A stretch of DNA of 64,000 bases, taken from contig NZ_JAPDNT010000003.1 of assembly GCF_025989185.1 (NCBI RefSeq), forward strand, positions 62,001 through 126,000, read 5' to 3'. Each line of letters opens with the position of its first letter. Within the stretch, counting starts at the first letter, position 1. This document shows, one piece after another, positions 8,372-17,659 of this stretch. The translations under genes and the position numbers were made by a program. Source of the stretch: Limobrevibacterium gyesilva. GTDB taxonomy: Bacteria; Pseudomonadota; Alphaproteobacteria; Acetobacterales; Acetobacteraceae. The notes beneath the pieces were generated by a model. That model saw only the letters and a program-made list of their open reading frames with translations. It was not told the DNA's origin and searched no databases.

Positions 8372-9424
8372 CTACTCGCCCGGAAGGACTGCTCCGGTTG
8401 GCTGCGCCGTCTCGAACACGCTGCCCGAGAACGCCTCCTCCCAGGTGCCGACCGTCGAAGCCTTGCTGTATTCGGTCGAACGGTTCTCGAAGAAGTTAGC
8501 GTGCTCCACCGCGTTCAGCATCTCGTCCAGCCACGGCAACGGGTTGCGGTCGACACGGAACAGCGGGTTCAGCCCGAGCTGGGTCAGGCGGCGGTCGGCG
8601 ATGTAGCGGATATACTGCTTCACCTCCGTGGCCGTGAGTCCTTCGACGGAACCGAGCTCGAAGGCGAGGTCGATGAAGGCGTCCTCGTGGTCGACGATGG
8701 TGGCGCACGTAATGTAGATCTCGCGCCGCAATTCGTCGGTCCAGATCTCTGGGTTTTCCTGCACGAAGGTGCGGAATAGGCGGATGATCGACAGGCAGTG
8801 CAGCGTCTCGTCGCGCACCGACCACGAGATGATCTGGCCCATGCCCTTCATTTTCCCGAAGCGGGGAAAATTCAGCAGGATCGCGAAGGACGCGAACAGC
8901 TGTAGCCCTTCGGTGAACGCGCCGAAGGCCGCCAGCGTCTTGGCGATCTCGTGCTTGCTGTCCACCCGGAAGGACTGCATGTAATCGTACTTGTCCTTCA
9001 TCTCCTTGTATTTGAGGAAGGCAGTGTACTCGAGTTCGGGCATGCCGACGGTGTCGAGCAGGTGGCTGTAGGCCGCCACGTGCACCGTCTCGATGTTCGA
9101 GAACGCCGACAGCATCATCAGCACTTCGGTGGGTTTGAACACCTGGCTGTAATGCTTCATGTAGCAGTTGTTCACCTCGACATCCGCCTGGGTGAAGAAG
9201 CGGAAGATCTGCGACAGCAGGTTTCGCTCGGCGGCGGTGAGGTTGCGGTGCCAGTCCTTCACGTCGTCGGCAAGCGGCACTTCCTCAGGCAGCCAGTGCA
9301 CGCGCTGCTGGGTCAACCAGGCCTCGTAGGCCCAGGGGTAGCGGAACGGCTTGTAGACCGGGTTCTCGGTCAACAGGTCGAAGCGCACAGGCCGTTCGTC
9401 GGGGGAGTTCGTCGTGGATGTCAT
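8372..9424 (-). CDS. nrdB: Class Ia ribonucleoside-diphosphate reductase, beta subunit
   Basis: The 350-residue R2 protein holds the di-iron/tyrosyl radical cofactor. Ligand motifs are all present: FTQADVEV (Asp), SNIETVHVAAYSHLL (Glu, His, and the radical Tyr), FTEGLQLFASFAIL (Glu) and VRDETLHCL (Glu, His). It is the second gene of the nrdAB pair, about 206 nt after nrdA in the same direction, so it is probably controlled by the NrdR boxes upstream of nrdA. Length is slightly shorter than the E. coli protein. Confidence 0.96.
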   Translation of the reverse strand: MTSTTNSPDERPVRFDLLTENPVYKPFRYPWAYEAWLTQQRVHWLPEEVPLADDVKDWHRNLTAAERNLLSQIFRFFTQADVEVNNCYMKHYSQVFKPTEVLMMLSAFSNIETVHVAAYSHLLDTVGMPELEYTAFLKYKEMKDKYDYMQSFRVDSKHEIAKTLAAFGAFTEGLQLFASFAILLNFPRFGKMKGMGQIISWSVRDETLHCLSIIRLFRTFVQENPEIWTDELRREIYITCATIVDHEDAFIDLAFELGSVEGLTATEVKQYIRYIADRRLTQLGLNPLFRVDRNPLPWLDEMLNAVEHANFFENRSTEYSKASTVGTWEEAFSGSVFETAQPTGAVLPGE

Positions 9425-9630
9425 AAGATTTCACCTGCCTGCGAATCGTTGCTGCCAACGCATTTAGGCTAGCACCGGCCGACCACAAGGGACATGGGGA
9501 GAGAGCGAATTGACCACCAAATCTTGTGGTCGCGGTGAAAGATCGAACCATATACGCGAAGCCCCGTCGCCGCGGTCGGCGCGGCGGCGGGGTCGGTCAG
9601 CCTCACGACGGCACGGACGGACGGCGTCGC

Positions 9631-11532
9631 CTACTGGCAGGCGAGGCATTCCTCGTAATCGGTGGGGTTGCTTGCTGCCACCGCCAGCGGCAGCAAGCCC
9701 TGGTCGTTGGCGACGGGAATGCCGGTGAATTCGGCCGGACGAACCGCCTTCTCGCTGACATTGTCCGCCCGTTGGATCGACAGGCTGCGGCAGTAGTACA
9801 GCGACTTCACGCCCTTCTTCCACGCCAGCATGTGGATCTGGTGCAGGTCCCGCTTGTGCACGTTGGCGGGCAGGAAAACGTTCACCGACTGGCTCTGGCA
9901 GATATACGGCGTGCGGTCGGCGGCATGCTCGATGACCCAGCGCTGGTCCAGCTCGAACGCGGTCTTGTAGACCGCCTTCTCCTGCTCGGTGAGGAAGGCG
10001 AGGTGCTGCACGCTGCCCTTGTTCAGCGTGATCGACGACCAGACTTCCTCGTTGTCCTGGCCCTTCTCCGCCAGCAGCTTCTGCAGATGCCGGTTGCGCA
10101 CCGTGAAGCTGCCCGACAGTGTCTTCTGCAGGAACACGTTGGCCGCGATCGGCTCGATGCCGGGGCTCACGTTGCCGGCGATGATGGAGATCGAGGCGGT
10201 CGGCGCGATCGCCATCTTGTTCGAGAACCGCTCCATGATGCCGTATTCGGCGGCATCCGGGCACGGCCCGCGTTCCTCGGCCAGCATCCGGCTGGCCTGA
10301 TCGGCCTGGGCGCGGATGTGCTTGAACATCCGCATGTTCCAGACCTTGGCGATCACGCTTTCGAACGGCACGTTCTGCGACTGCAGGAACGAGTGGAAGC
10401 CCATCACGCCGAGGCCGACCGAACGCTCGCGCATGGCCGAGTACCTGGCGCGCTCCATCCCGTCCGGCGCGCGCTGGATGAAATCCTCCAACACGTTGTC
10501 GAGGAAGCGCATCACGTCCTCGATGAACAGCGGGTGGTCCTTCCACTCGAACCACGTTTCCAGGTTCAGCGACGACAGGCAGCAGACCGCGGTGCGCTGG
10601 CGGCCGTGCTGGTCGATGCCGGTGGGTAGGGTGATCTCGCTGCACAGATTCGAGGTCTTCACCTCAAGCCCGGCGAGCTTGTGATGCTCGGGCCGCGCGC
10701 GGTTCACGTGGTCGCTGAACACCAGGTACGGCTCGCCGGTCTCGATGCGCGCCGTCAGGACGCGGATCCACAGCGAGCGAGCGCCGATCTTGCGCACCAC
10801 GCTGCCGTCCTTGGGCGAGACCAGCGCCCATTCCTCGTCGGCCTCGACCGCGCGCATGAAGGCGTCCGGCACCAGGATGCCGTGGTGCAGGTTCAGCGCC
10901 TTGCGATTCGGATCGCCGCCGGTGGGGCGGCGCATTTCCACGAATTCCTCGATCTCCGGATGCCACACCGGCAGGTAGGTCGCAGCCGAGCCGCGGCGCA
11001 GGCTGCCCTGGCTGATCGCCAGCGTCAGGCTGTCCATGACGCGGATGAAGGGGATGACGCCGGAGGTCTTGCCGTTCTGGCCGACTTTCTCGCCGATCGA
11101 GCGCAGGTTGCCCCAGTAGCTGCCGATGCCGCCGCCCTTGGAAGCGAGCCAGACATTCTCGTTCCAGAGACCCACGATGCCGTCGAGGCTGTCCGAGGCC
11201 TCGTTGAGGAAGCAGGAGATCGGCAGGCCGCGCTGGGTGCCGCCGTTGGACAGCACCGGGGTGGCCGGCATGAACCACATGCGGCTGATGTAGTCGTAGA
11301 TGCGCTGCGCGTGCGCCGCGTCCTCGCCGTAATAGCTGGCGACGCGGGCGAACAGGTCCTGATAGCCCTCGCCGGGCAGCAGATAGCGGTCGTCCAGGGT
11401 GGCGCGGCCGAAATCGGTCAGCGCCGCGTCGCGCGAGCGGTCAATTCGGACCTGGTGGCGACCTTGCATCTGGACGGCATCGAGCACGGCTATTTCCCCC
11501 AAGGTCTCGGACGGTGTCACGACTGATTGCAT
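9631..11532 (-). CDS. nrdA: Class Ia ribonucleoside-diphosphate reductase, alpha subunit
   Basis: The 633-residue catalytic subunit reduces ribonucleoside diphosphates. Catalytic motifs are present: GLPISCFLN and AVCCLSSLN (redox cysteine pair), TSNLCSEI (Asn, thiyl-radical Cys, Glu), SLYYCRS (the tyrosine pair of the radical path), and a C-terminal CLACQ tail that shuttles electrons. It is shorter than E. coli NrdA (about 760) because the N-terminal ATP-cone is absent, so overall-activity control by dATP is not expected through that domain. GGATAGGGAT precedes the ATG. Two NrdR-box-like sites lie 43-90 nt upstream. Confidence 0.96.
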   Translation of the reverse strand: MQSVVTPSETLGEIAVLDAVQMQGRHQVRIDRSRDAALTDFGRATLDDRYLLPGEGYQDLFARVASYYGEDAAHAQRIYDYISRMWFMPATPVLSNGGTQRGLPISCFLNEASDSLDGIVGLWNENVWLASKGGGIGSYWGNLRSIGEKVGQNGKTSGVIPFIRVMDSLTLAISQGSLRRGSAATYLPVWHPEIEEFVEMRRPTGGDPNRKALNLHHGILVPDAFMRAVEADEEWALVSPKDGSVVRKIGARSLWIRVLTARIETGEPYLVFSDHVNRARPEHHKLAGLEVKTSNLCSEITLPTGIDQHGRQRTAVCCLSSLNLETWFEWKDHPLFIEDVMRFLDNVLEDFIQRAPDGMERARYSAMRERSVGLGVMGFHSFLQSQNVPFESVIAKVWNMRMFKHIRAQADQASRMLAEERGPCPDAAEYGIMERFSNKMAIAPTASISIIAGNVSPGIEPIAANVFLQKTLSGSFTVRNRHLQKLLAEKGQDNEEVWSSITLNKGSVQHLAFLTEQEKAVYKTAFELDQRWVIEHAADRTPYICQSQSVNVFLPANVHKRDLHQIHMLAWKKGVKSLYYCRSLSIQRADNVSEKAVRPAEFTGIPVANDQGLLPLAVAASNPTDYEECLACQ

Positions 11533-11574
11533 ATCCCTATCCTGCCCAATGGCTTGGCGCCGTCAATTCAAAAT

Positions 11575-11590
11575 ACACTAGATGTAGGCC
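11575..11590 (-). promoter_or_regulatory. NrdR box 1 (proximal) upstream of nrdA
   Basis: The minus-strand core CTACATCTAGTGT matches the NrdR consensus core CwAtATcTwGtgT at 12 of 13 positions. It lies just upstream of nrdA. NrdR is an ATP-cone, zinc-ribbon repressor of ribonucleotide reductase genes that binds paired boxes. Confidence 0.75.
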
Positions 11591-11606
11591 GGCGTGACCT
11601 TTCCAC

Positions 11607-11622
11607 ACACAATATGGAGCAG
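11607..11622 (+). promoter_or_regulatory. NrdR box 2 (distal) upstream of nrdA
   Basis: ACACAATAT matches the left half of the NrdR consensus exactly; the right half is weak. Its start is 32 bp from that of box 1, which is three helical turns and the spacing usual for NrdR box pairs. Confidence 0.6.
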
Positions 11623-12123
11623 CGGTGCAATTCCGCAACAGCCATGGCCGCGAACAGAAAATGAACATAGGCAGCGCCCACCCGGGCCGCAACCGCGGCC
11701 CGGGCGAACCGGAAGGATGCCTTCCAGGCACGCCGCCGTCATTGCCTGCCGGCAGCGAGTTCTTAATGCGTCGTTAAGATCGCCCTGGATAGATCAGGCT
11801 TGCCGGGACCGTGTATCCGGGCCGCCCGGCCCCCGCCCCCCTCCGTTGCCAGCGAGTCGGACCATGCGCCGTGACGAGCCACATGATCGCGAATCCGCAC
11901 CTGCGACTATGAGCCGGCGACTCGAATCGGCGTGTCCGGTCCGTGCCGTGCAGGCGCGCGGTGCCAGCCCTCCCGCCACCCGCGCGCCGGGCGGCCTCGT
12001 GGCCGCCGGACTCGGACGATCGCGGCGCGGACGCTCGCGTCACCGGACTCCATCGCCACAGTGAATGCATTGCACCGGAGCGGCGCCCCGATCCGGACGG
12101 CCACCCAAGGAAACCAGCAGATC
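11623..12123. other. Intergenic region between nrdA and the GGDEF gene
   Basis: About 500 bp with no supportable gene. Open frames run through it on both strands, but none has recognisable protein character. A short inverted repeat, TCTTAA-TGCGTCG-TTAAGA (11762-11780), could be an operator for either divergent gene. The AT-rich stretch around it is the best candidate for a promoter of the cyclase gene, though no clear -35/-10 pair could be assigned. Confidence 0.5.
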
Positions 12124-13137
12124 GTGGACATCGCCGATACCCATGCCGAAGCCGGCCGCCTGGACGCGCTGTGTCGCTATGACGTGCTCGACACGCCGCC
12201 GGAGGAGTCGTTCGACCGGATCACACGCCTTGCCAGAACGGCGCTGCAGACGCCGATCGCGCTGGTGTCGCTGGTCGACCGCGATCGCCAGTGGTTCAAG
12301 TCCCGGCAAGGACTAAGCGTCCCCGAGACGCCCCGGGATATCTCATTCTGCGCCCATGCCGTCCAGCGCGACGAGCCGCTCATCGTCCGGGACGCCCTTG
12401 CGGATCCCCGCTTCCGCGACAACCCGCTGGTGCTGGGCGCACCCGGGGTCCGCTTCTACATGGGCGTCCCGCTGCGGACTCATGACGGGCACAATATCGG
12501 CACGCTCTGCGCCATCGACCAGCGGCCGCGCAAGCCCAGCCCCGGGCAGGTCATGGTCATGCAGGATCTGGCGCGCCTGGTCATGGACGAGCTGGAGCTG
12601 CGCCAGCTCGCGACCACGGACAGCCTGACCGGGGCGGAGACCCGCCGCTCCTTCATGCACCACGCGCAGCAGGCGCTGGCGCAGGCGCAGCGCTATCGAC
12701 GTGAACTGAGCTGCATCATGCTCGATGTGGACCATTTCAAGGCCGTCAACGACCGCCACGGCCACGCCACCGGCGATCTGGTGTTGCGCGTCATCGTGTC
12801 CGCGTGCCGATCGGTGCTGCGCTCCGGCGACTGCCTTGGCCGGCTGGGCGGCGAGGAGTTCGCGATCCTGCTACCGGAAACGCCGCCGGAGGCCGCTCTG
12901 GCCACGGCGGAACGGCTGCGCGGGCTGATCGAGGCCACCACGATTCCCACCGGACCCGGCCCGGTGATGGTCACGGCGAGCTTCGGCGTGGCCACCATGG
13001 CGCCGATTGACGAGACCGCGGACACCCTGCTCGCCGCGGCGGACGCGGCGCTGTACGAAGCCAAGGCCACCGGACGAAACCGGGTGGCGGATGCATGGGG
13101 GCAGCAAGTCCCTGGGAACAAAAGGCTGCAACAGTAG
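12124..13137 (+). CDS. GAF-GGDEF diguanylate cyclase
   Basis: The 337-residue cytoplasmic protein has an N-terminal GAF sensor (from about residue 10, RLDALCRYDVLDTPPEESFD) and a C-terminal GGDEF domain that makes cyclic di-GMP from two GTP. The active-site loop reads GGEEF, which is catalytic, and RSGD five residues before it is an intact I-site for product inhibition. The frame is open to 11932, but the GTG at 12124 has AAGGAAA 10 nt upstream and gives the usual short lead into the GAF domain. The GAF contains Cys and Trp residues (FCAHAV, RQWFKSRQGL); its ligand is unknown. Confidence 0.88.
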   Translation: MDIADTHAEAGRLDALCRYDVLDTPPEESFDRITRLARTALQTPIALVSLVDRDRQWFKSRQGLSVPETPRDISFCAHAVQRDEPLIVRDALADPRFRDNPLVLGAPGVRFYMGVPLRTHDGHNIGTLCAIDQRPRKPSPGQVMVMQDLARLVMDELELRQLATTDSLTGAETRRSFMHHAQQALAQAQRYRRELSCIMLDVDHFKAVNDRHGHATGDLVLRVIVSACRSVLRSGDCLGRLGGEEFAILLPETPPEAALATAERLRGLIEATTIPTGPGPVMVTASFGVATMAPIDETADTLLAAADAALYEAKATGRNRVADAWGQQVPGNKRLQQ

Positions 13138-13142
13138 AGGCG

Positions 13143-13173
13143 GGCGCGTGGCCGTTGCAGGCGGCCGCGCGCC
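13143..13173. terminator. Putative bidirectional terminator hairpin
   Basis: A 12-bp GC-rich stem with one G-T pair (13143-13154 with 13162-13173, 7-nt loop) lies between the convergent GGDEF and M20 genes. There is no T run on either side, so termination efficiency is uncertain. Confidence 0.5.
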
Positions 13174-13184
13174 GACGCCTCGCT

Positions 13185-14468
13185 TCATGCCGGCCGCGTG
13201 CCGCACCAATCCGCGATGAAGGCGGCAATCGCCAGGGTGGTCCGCTTCAGGCTGGGCAGGTGGGCGCGCTCGTCGAAGGCATGTGCCCCCTCCCCCGCCG
13301 GGCCGTAGCACAGGCCGGTGATGCCGTAATACAACCCGTAGAACCGCGTGTCGTTCACGCCGGTGCCCAGCCGCGCCTGCATCTTCGTGCCGAACACCGC
13401 CTGGTGCGCCCCGGCCAGCACCTGCTCCGCCTCGCTGCCGGGATCGAGGGTGTAGCCGTCGGCCTGGAAGCCGTTCCAGATCACCTCCGGCGGGTTGTTG
13501 GCCATGAACGAATCGCCGCGCGCCGCACCGGCGACCGCGTCCAGCACCTCCTGACGCGCCTGCTCCAGCGGCGTGCCGGGCAGCAGGCCGATGCGGCAAT
13601 CCACTTCGCACCACGCCGGCGTCGAGCTGCCCCAGTCGCCGCCACGGATCACGCCCGGGTTGAACTTCACGGGGTCGGCGATGTCCTTGAACCAGGGATG
13701 CGCCCTGGCCCGCTGGTTGATCTCGGCGGTCAGCTTCTGCACCGCCTGGATCAGCCCATAGGCGGCCAGGATGGCGTTGGTGCCGGTCTGCGCGTGCGCC
13801 ACGTGCACGGGCACGCCGCGCACCCGCAGGCGGAACCACATCACGCCGACATGGCTGCGGGTGATGGTGTTGGCCGTCGGCTCCGGGATCAGGCAGGCGT
13901 CGGCACGATAGCCGCGCGCCAGCGTGGACAGCGCGCCGTTGCCGGTGCACTCCTCCTCGGTGACGGTCTGCACATACACATCGGCGGCCGGCGCGAGCCC
14001 GGCGCTGCGCAGCGCGTCCATGGCGAACACCATGGCGGAGACGCCCTGCTTCATGTCGTGCGCCCCGCGGCCATTCATCCAGCCATCCTTGATCACCGGG
14101 TCATAGGGCGGATGCGTCCACATATCCGCCGGCCCCTCCGGCACCACGTCGACGTGCCCTTGCAGGATCAGGCTGCGGCCTTTCTGCTCCGGCGCGCGCA
14201 CGGTGGCCACCACCTGCACGGCCTGCGCGTAATCGGTGTCCATCACCGGCGAGAAACCCGGCAGGTGGTCCATCGCCACCTGGTCGAGCGTGTAGCGGTC
14301 CACGCTCCAACCGCGCTGGGCGAACGCGCGCGCGATCCAGTCCTGGCACGGCCCTTCCTTGCCGCGCAGACTCGGGAAGCGCACCAGATCCTGCAGCCAG
14401 GCCACCTGCTTGTCCCAGTTGGCATCGACGGCTTTCTCGAGGGCGGCAAGCGTGGCGGCGTCGGGCAT
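13185..14468 (-). CDS. M20 family metallopeptidase / ArgE-DapE-type deacylase
   Basis: The 427-residue dizinc hydrolase has metal and catalytic motifs GHVDVVPEG (His, Asp), GRGAHDMKQG (bridging Asp) and TEEECTGNG (general-base Glu and metal Glu), plus the dimerisation-domain signature around GVMWFRLRVRGVPVHVAHA. It probably removes an acyl or amino-terminal group from an amino acid or dipeptide. The start is the ATG at 14468, with CCGGAGAA upstream; the frame continues further 5' without homology. The substrate is not readable. A class V aminotransferase lies upstream in the same direction, separated by a hairpin cluster. Confidence 0.88.
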   Translation of the reverse strand: MPDAATLAALEKAVDANWDKQVAWLQDLVRFPSLRGKEGPCQDWIARAFAQRGWSVDRYTLDQVAMDHLPGFSPVMDTDYAQAVQVVATVRAPEQKGRSLILQGHVDVVPEGPADMWTHPPYDPVIKDGWMNGRGAHDMKQGVSAMVFAMDALRSAGLAPAADVYVQTVTEEECTGNGALSTLARGYRADACLIPEPTANTITRSHVGVMWFRLRVRGVPVHVAHAQTGTNAILAAYGLIQAVQKLTAEINQRARAHPWFKDIADPVKFNPGVIRGGDWGSSTPAWCEVDCRIGLLPGTPLEQARQEVLDAVAGAARGDSFMANNPPEVIWNGFQADGYTLDPGSEAEQVLAGAHQAVFGTKMQARLGTGVNDTRFYGLYYGITGLCYGPAGEGAHAFDERAHLPSLKRTTLAIAAFIADWCGTRPA

Positions 14469-14582
14469 GGCTGAATTTTCTCCGGAACGTTTCGGGACGA
14501 CGGACGTGCGGCCGGCGCGCCGCGGCACCAGATGACCATACCGAACCGGCGGACGATAGGGCCGACACATCGGCCGCAAGCA

Positions 14583-14618
14583 GTCAGGGCCGGCCCCCGC
14601 ACGGGGGCCGGCCCTGAC
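14583..14618. repeat. Perfect 16-bp hairpin (first of three)
   Basis: Arms 14583-14598 and 14603-14618 are fully complementary with a 4-nt loop (GCAC). The stem is GC-rich and has no T run. It lies upstream of the M20 gene and could be a terminator for the aminotransferase transcript or part of a composite palindromic element. Confidence 0.8.
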
Positions 14619-14634
14619 ATCAGTCACGCCGAAT

Positions 14635-14687
14635 GATACCAACGGCCGTTGACGATGACCCTTCCATCGTCAACGGCCGTTGGTATC
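14635..14687. repeat. Perfect 23-bp inverted repeat (second hairpin)
   Basis: Arms 14635-14657 and 14665-14687 are fully complementary around a 7-nt loop. Each arm itself contains the palindrome AACGGCCGTT, and the arm begins GATACCAACGG. This resembles a REP/BIME-type element more than a simple terminator. Confidence 0.85.
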
Positions 14688-14728
14688 GCGCGCCGGGTTG
14701 GTGGGCGGCGGCGCGCAAAATAACGACT

Positions 14729-14763
14729 CATACCAGCGGTCATTCTTCATGGCCGCTGGTATG
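14729..14763. repeat. 15-bp inverted repeat (third hairpin)
   Basis: Arms 14729-14743 and 14749-14763 pair with one G-T wobble around TCTTC. The arm starts CATACCAGCGG, close to GATACCAACGG in the second hairpin, so these two look like diverged copies of one repeat family. It sits 11 nt beyond the stop of the aminotransferase gene. Confidence 0.8.
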
Positions 14764-14773
14764 AAGCGGACCG

Positions 14774-15964
14774 TCAGGCGGACTTCGCCGCCTCGGCCAG
14801 AAACGCCATCGCCGCCGCCACGCCACCCGAGGCATGCGGCACGCCGTTGAGCTGCAGCGCCATCTCCACGCTGGCCAGCGTGCCCAGCACCATCGGCTCG
14901 TTGAGGTCGCCGAGATGGCCGATGCGGAACACCTGGCCATTGAGCCGCGACAGCCCGCCGCCCAGCGACACGTTGAACATGCCCATGCAGGTCCGGCGGA
15001 TCGCCTCGGCGTCATGCCCCTCGGGCATCAGCACGGCGGTGACCGAGTCGGAAACGCGGGAGGGCGTCAGGCAGAACAGTTGCGGCCCGTTATTGCCAGA
15101 CCAGTGGCGCACGCAGCGGCGCACAGCCTCGGCCAGCCGGGTGTGGCGCGCGAACACCTGCTCCAGCCCCTCCTCCTCGATCCGGCGCAGCGATTCCTGC
15201 AGGCCGTAGAACAGGGTGGTCGGCACGGTGCCGACGAAGCCCTTGTGCCGGCGGCCCAGCATCACCGTCCAGTTGAAGTAGTGCTTGGCGAGCTTCGCCG
15301 ATTTATGCGCCTCCAGCGCCTTGTCGGAGACGCCGGTGAAGCTCATGCCGGTGGGCAGCATCAGCCCCTTCTGGCTGCCGCCCACGGCGCAATCCACGCC
15401 CCACTCATCCATGCGGAAATCGATCGAGCCCAGCGAGGAGATGGTATCGACCAGCAGCAAGGCCGGGTGCGACGCCGCATCCATCGCCGCGCGCACCTCG
15501 CCCACCGGCAGCGACATGCCCGTGGCGGTCTCGTTGTGCACCACGCATACGGCCTTGATCTCGCGCGCCGTGTCGGCATCGAGGGCCGCGCGCACCGCGG
15601 CGATGTCGATGCCGCGGCGCCAATCGGCCGGCACGGTCTGCACGCGCACGCCCAGACCCTCAGCCATCCGGGCCCAGCTCTCGGAGAAGTTGCCGGTCTC
15701 CAGGATCAGCACGAGGTCGCCGGGCGACATCAGGTTGACCAGGCTCGCTTCCCATGCGCCGTGGCCGGAGGCCGTGTACATCAGCAGATGCTGCCTGGTC
15801 TTCAGCACCCGCTTCAGGCCTTCGATGCAGGCGTCGTAGACTTTCAGGAAGGCGGGGTCGTTGAAGTCGACGGTGACATGCGCGACCGCATGCAGGATGC
15901 TGTCGGGGATGTTGGTCGGCCCCGGATTGGCGAAGAACTGGCGGCCACGCGGAAGTCTGCTCAT
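14774..15964 (-). CDS. Class V aminotransferase, serine/alanine-glyoxylate transaminase type
   Basis: The 396-residue fold-type I PLP enzyme has RQFFANPGPTNIPD at the N-terminus, typical of serine-glyoxylate, alanine-glyoxylate and ureidoglycine-glyoxylate aminotransferases. It also has LLVDTISSLGSIDF (Asp that contacts PLP) and GGSQKGLMLP with the Schiff-base lysine. The start at 15964 has GAG-rich sequence upstream; an ATG at 15973 would overlap the guaA stop as ATGA. Either way it is tightly linked to guaA. Donor specificity is not decided by sequence. Confidence 0.88.
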   Translation of the reverse strand: MSRLPRGRQFFANPGPTNIPDSILHAVAHVTVDFNDPAFLKVYDACIEGLKRVLKTRQHLLMYTASGHGAWEASLVNLMSPGDLVLILETGNFSESWARMAEGLGVRVQTVPADWRRGIDIAAVRAALDADTAREIKAVCVVHNETATGMSLPVGEVRAAMDAASHPALLLVDTISSLGSIDFRMDEWGVDCAVGGSQKGLMLPTGMSFTGVSDKALEAHKSAKLAKHYFNWTVMLGRRHKGFVGTVPTTLFYGLQESLRRIEEEGLEQVFARHTRLAEAVRRCVRHWSGNNGPQLFCLTPSRVSDSVTAVLMPEGHDAEAIRRTCMGMFNVSLGGGLSRLNGQVFRIGHLGDLNEPMVLGTLASVEMALQLNGVPHASGGVAAAMAFLAEAAKSA

Positions 15965-15969
15965 CTTTC

Positions 15970-17553
15970 TCATTCCCATTCGATTGTGCCGGGTGGCTTG
16001 CTCGTGACGTCGTATGTCACCCGGTTGATGCCCCGCACTTCATTGACGATGCGGTTGGAGACACGGGTCAGGAACGCCATGTCGAACGGATACACATCCG
16101 CCGTCATCCCGTCCGTGCTGGTGACGGCCCGCAAGGCGCAGGCCATGTCGTAGGTGCGTCCGTCGCCCATCACGCCGACGGTGCGCACCGGCAACAACAC
16201 CGCGAAGGCCTGCCAGATCGCGTCGTACAGGCCGGCGGCGCGGATTTCCTCCAGGAAGATCGTGTCGGCGCGGCGCAGCAGATCCAGCTTCTCGCGCGTG
16301 ATGGCGCCCGGAATGCGGATGGCCAGCCCCGGGCCGGGGAACGGATGGCGGCCGACGATGCTCTCGGGAATGTCCAGCTCGCGGCCGAGTGCCCGGACCT
16401 CGTCCTTGAACAGTTCGCGCAGCGGCTCGACCAGGCGCATGCGCATGCGCTCCGGCAGCCCGCCGACATTGTGGTGCGACTTGATGGTGACGCTGGGCCC
16501 GCCGGTGAAGCTGACGCTCTCGATCACGTCCGGGTACAAGGTGCCCTGGGCGAGGAAATCGGCGCCGCCGAGCTTCGTCGCCTCCTCCTCGAACACCTCG
16601 ACGAACAGCCGGCCGATGGTCTTGCGCTTTTCCTCGGGGTCGGTCACGCCGTCCAGCGCATCCAGGAACAAGCGGGACGCGTCGCGGTGCACCAGGCGGA
16701 TGTTGAAGCGGTCCCGGAACGTCTTGACCACCTCCGCCGCCTCGCCGGCGCGCAGCAGGCCGTGATCGACGAAGATGCAGGTGAGCTGGTCGCCGATCGC
16801 CTCGTGGATCAGCACCGCGGCCACCGACGAATCGACGCCGCCGGACAGGCCGCAGATCACCCGCCCGCTGCCCACCTGCTCGCGGATGCGGGCGATCTGG
16901 GTCTCGCGGAAGCCGCCCATGGTCCAGTCGCCACGGCAACCCGCGACCTCGTGGGTGAAATTGCGCAGCAACTGTGCCCCGTGCGGCGTGTGCATCACTT
17001 CGGGGTGGAACATCAGGCCATAGAAGCGGCGTTTGTCGTCGGCGAAGGCGGCGTAGGGCGCGCCCTCGCTGGTCGCGACCGCGCGAAAGCCCGGAGGAAG
17101 CCTGGTCACCCGGTCGCCATGGCTCATCCAGACCTGCTCGCGCGCCCCCGGCGCCCATACGCCGCGGAACAGCGCGCAAGGCTCCGCCACATCGACGAAG
17201 GCACGGCCGAACTCGCGGTGGTCGGACTGTTCGACCTCGCCGCCGAGCTGGGCGCACATGGCCATCTGGCCATAGCAGATCCCCAGGACGGGCACGCCGG
17301 CCTCGAACACCAAGTCCGGCGCGCGGGGCGAGTCGCCCTCGGGCACGCTGGCCGGGCCGCCGGACAGGATGAACGCGCTTGCGGCAAAGGCGCGGATGCG
17401 GTCGGGATCGGCATTGTACGGCCAGATCTCGCAGTAGACCCCGTTCTCGCGCAGGCGGCGCGCGATCAGCTGGGTCACCTGGCTGCCGAAATCGAGGATC
17501 AGGACGCGGTCCGAGCCGGGTTCGTCGGGGGCGTCGGCAGCGGCGTCGGTCAT
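15970..17553 (-). CDS. guaA: GMP synthase (glutamine-hydrolysing)
   Basis: The 527-residue protein converts XMP to GMP. The N-terminal class I glutamine amidotransferase domain has the nucleophile elbow GICYGQM and a later FHPEVMH. The ATP-pyrophosphatase domain has [10 protein letters not shown], and the C-terminal dimerisation domain ends in KPPGTIEWE. The frame stays open to 17778, but the family starts a few residues before [10 protein letters not shown], so the ATG at 17553 is used. Purine synthesis continues with guaB at 19.6-21.1 kb on the same strand. Confidence 0.96.
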   Translation of the reverse strand: MTDAAADAPDEPGSDRVLILDFGSQVTQLIARRLRENGVYCEIWPYNADPDRIRAFAASAFILSGGPASVPEGDSPRAPDLVFEAGVPVLGICYGQMAMCAQLGGEVEQSDHREFGRAFVDVAEPCALFRGVWAPGAREQVWMSHGDRVTRLPPGFRAVATSEGAPYAAFADDKRRFYGLMFHPEVMHTPHGAQLLRNFTHEVAGCRGDWTMGGFRETQIARIREQVGSGRVICGLSGGVDSSVAAVLIHEAIGDQLTCIFVDHGLLRAGEAAEVVKTFRDRFNIRLVHRDASRLFLDALDGVTDPEEKRKTIGRLFVEVFEEEATKLGGADFLAQGTLYPDVIESVSFTGGPSVTIKSHHNVGGLPERMRMRLVEPLRELFKDEVRALGRELDIPESIVGRHPFPGPGLAIRIPGAITREKLDLLRRADTIFLEEIRAAGLYDAIWQAFAVLLPVRTVGVMGDGRTYDMACALRAVTSTDGMTADVYPFDMAFLTRVSNRIVNEVRGINRVTYDVTSKPPGTIEWE

Positions 17554-17659
17554 ATGCGGGGGCACCCTATCGGTCACGGTGCAGGCTCTTGCAGCACGGC
17601 TCGGCCGCCGCCGCAAGGCGCTAAAAACGCAAGGCTGTGGCCAGGCATGGAACCGCCGG

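Noticed and set aside
11594-12064. 156-codon plus-strand frame upstream of the GGDEF gene
   Set aside because: Pro/Arg-rich translation with no recognisable domain or good ribosome binding site; it overlaps the NrdR box.
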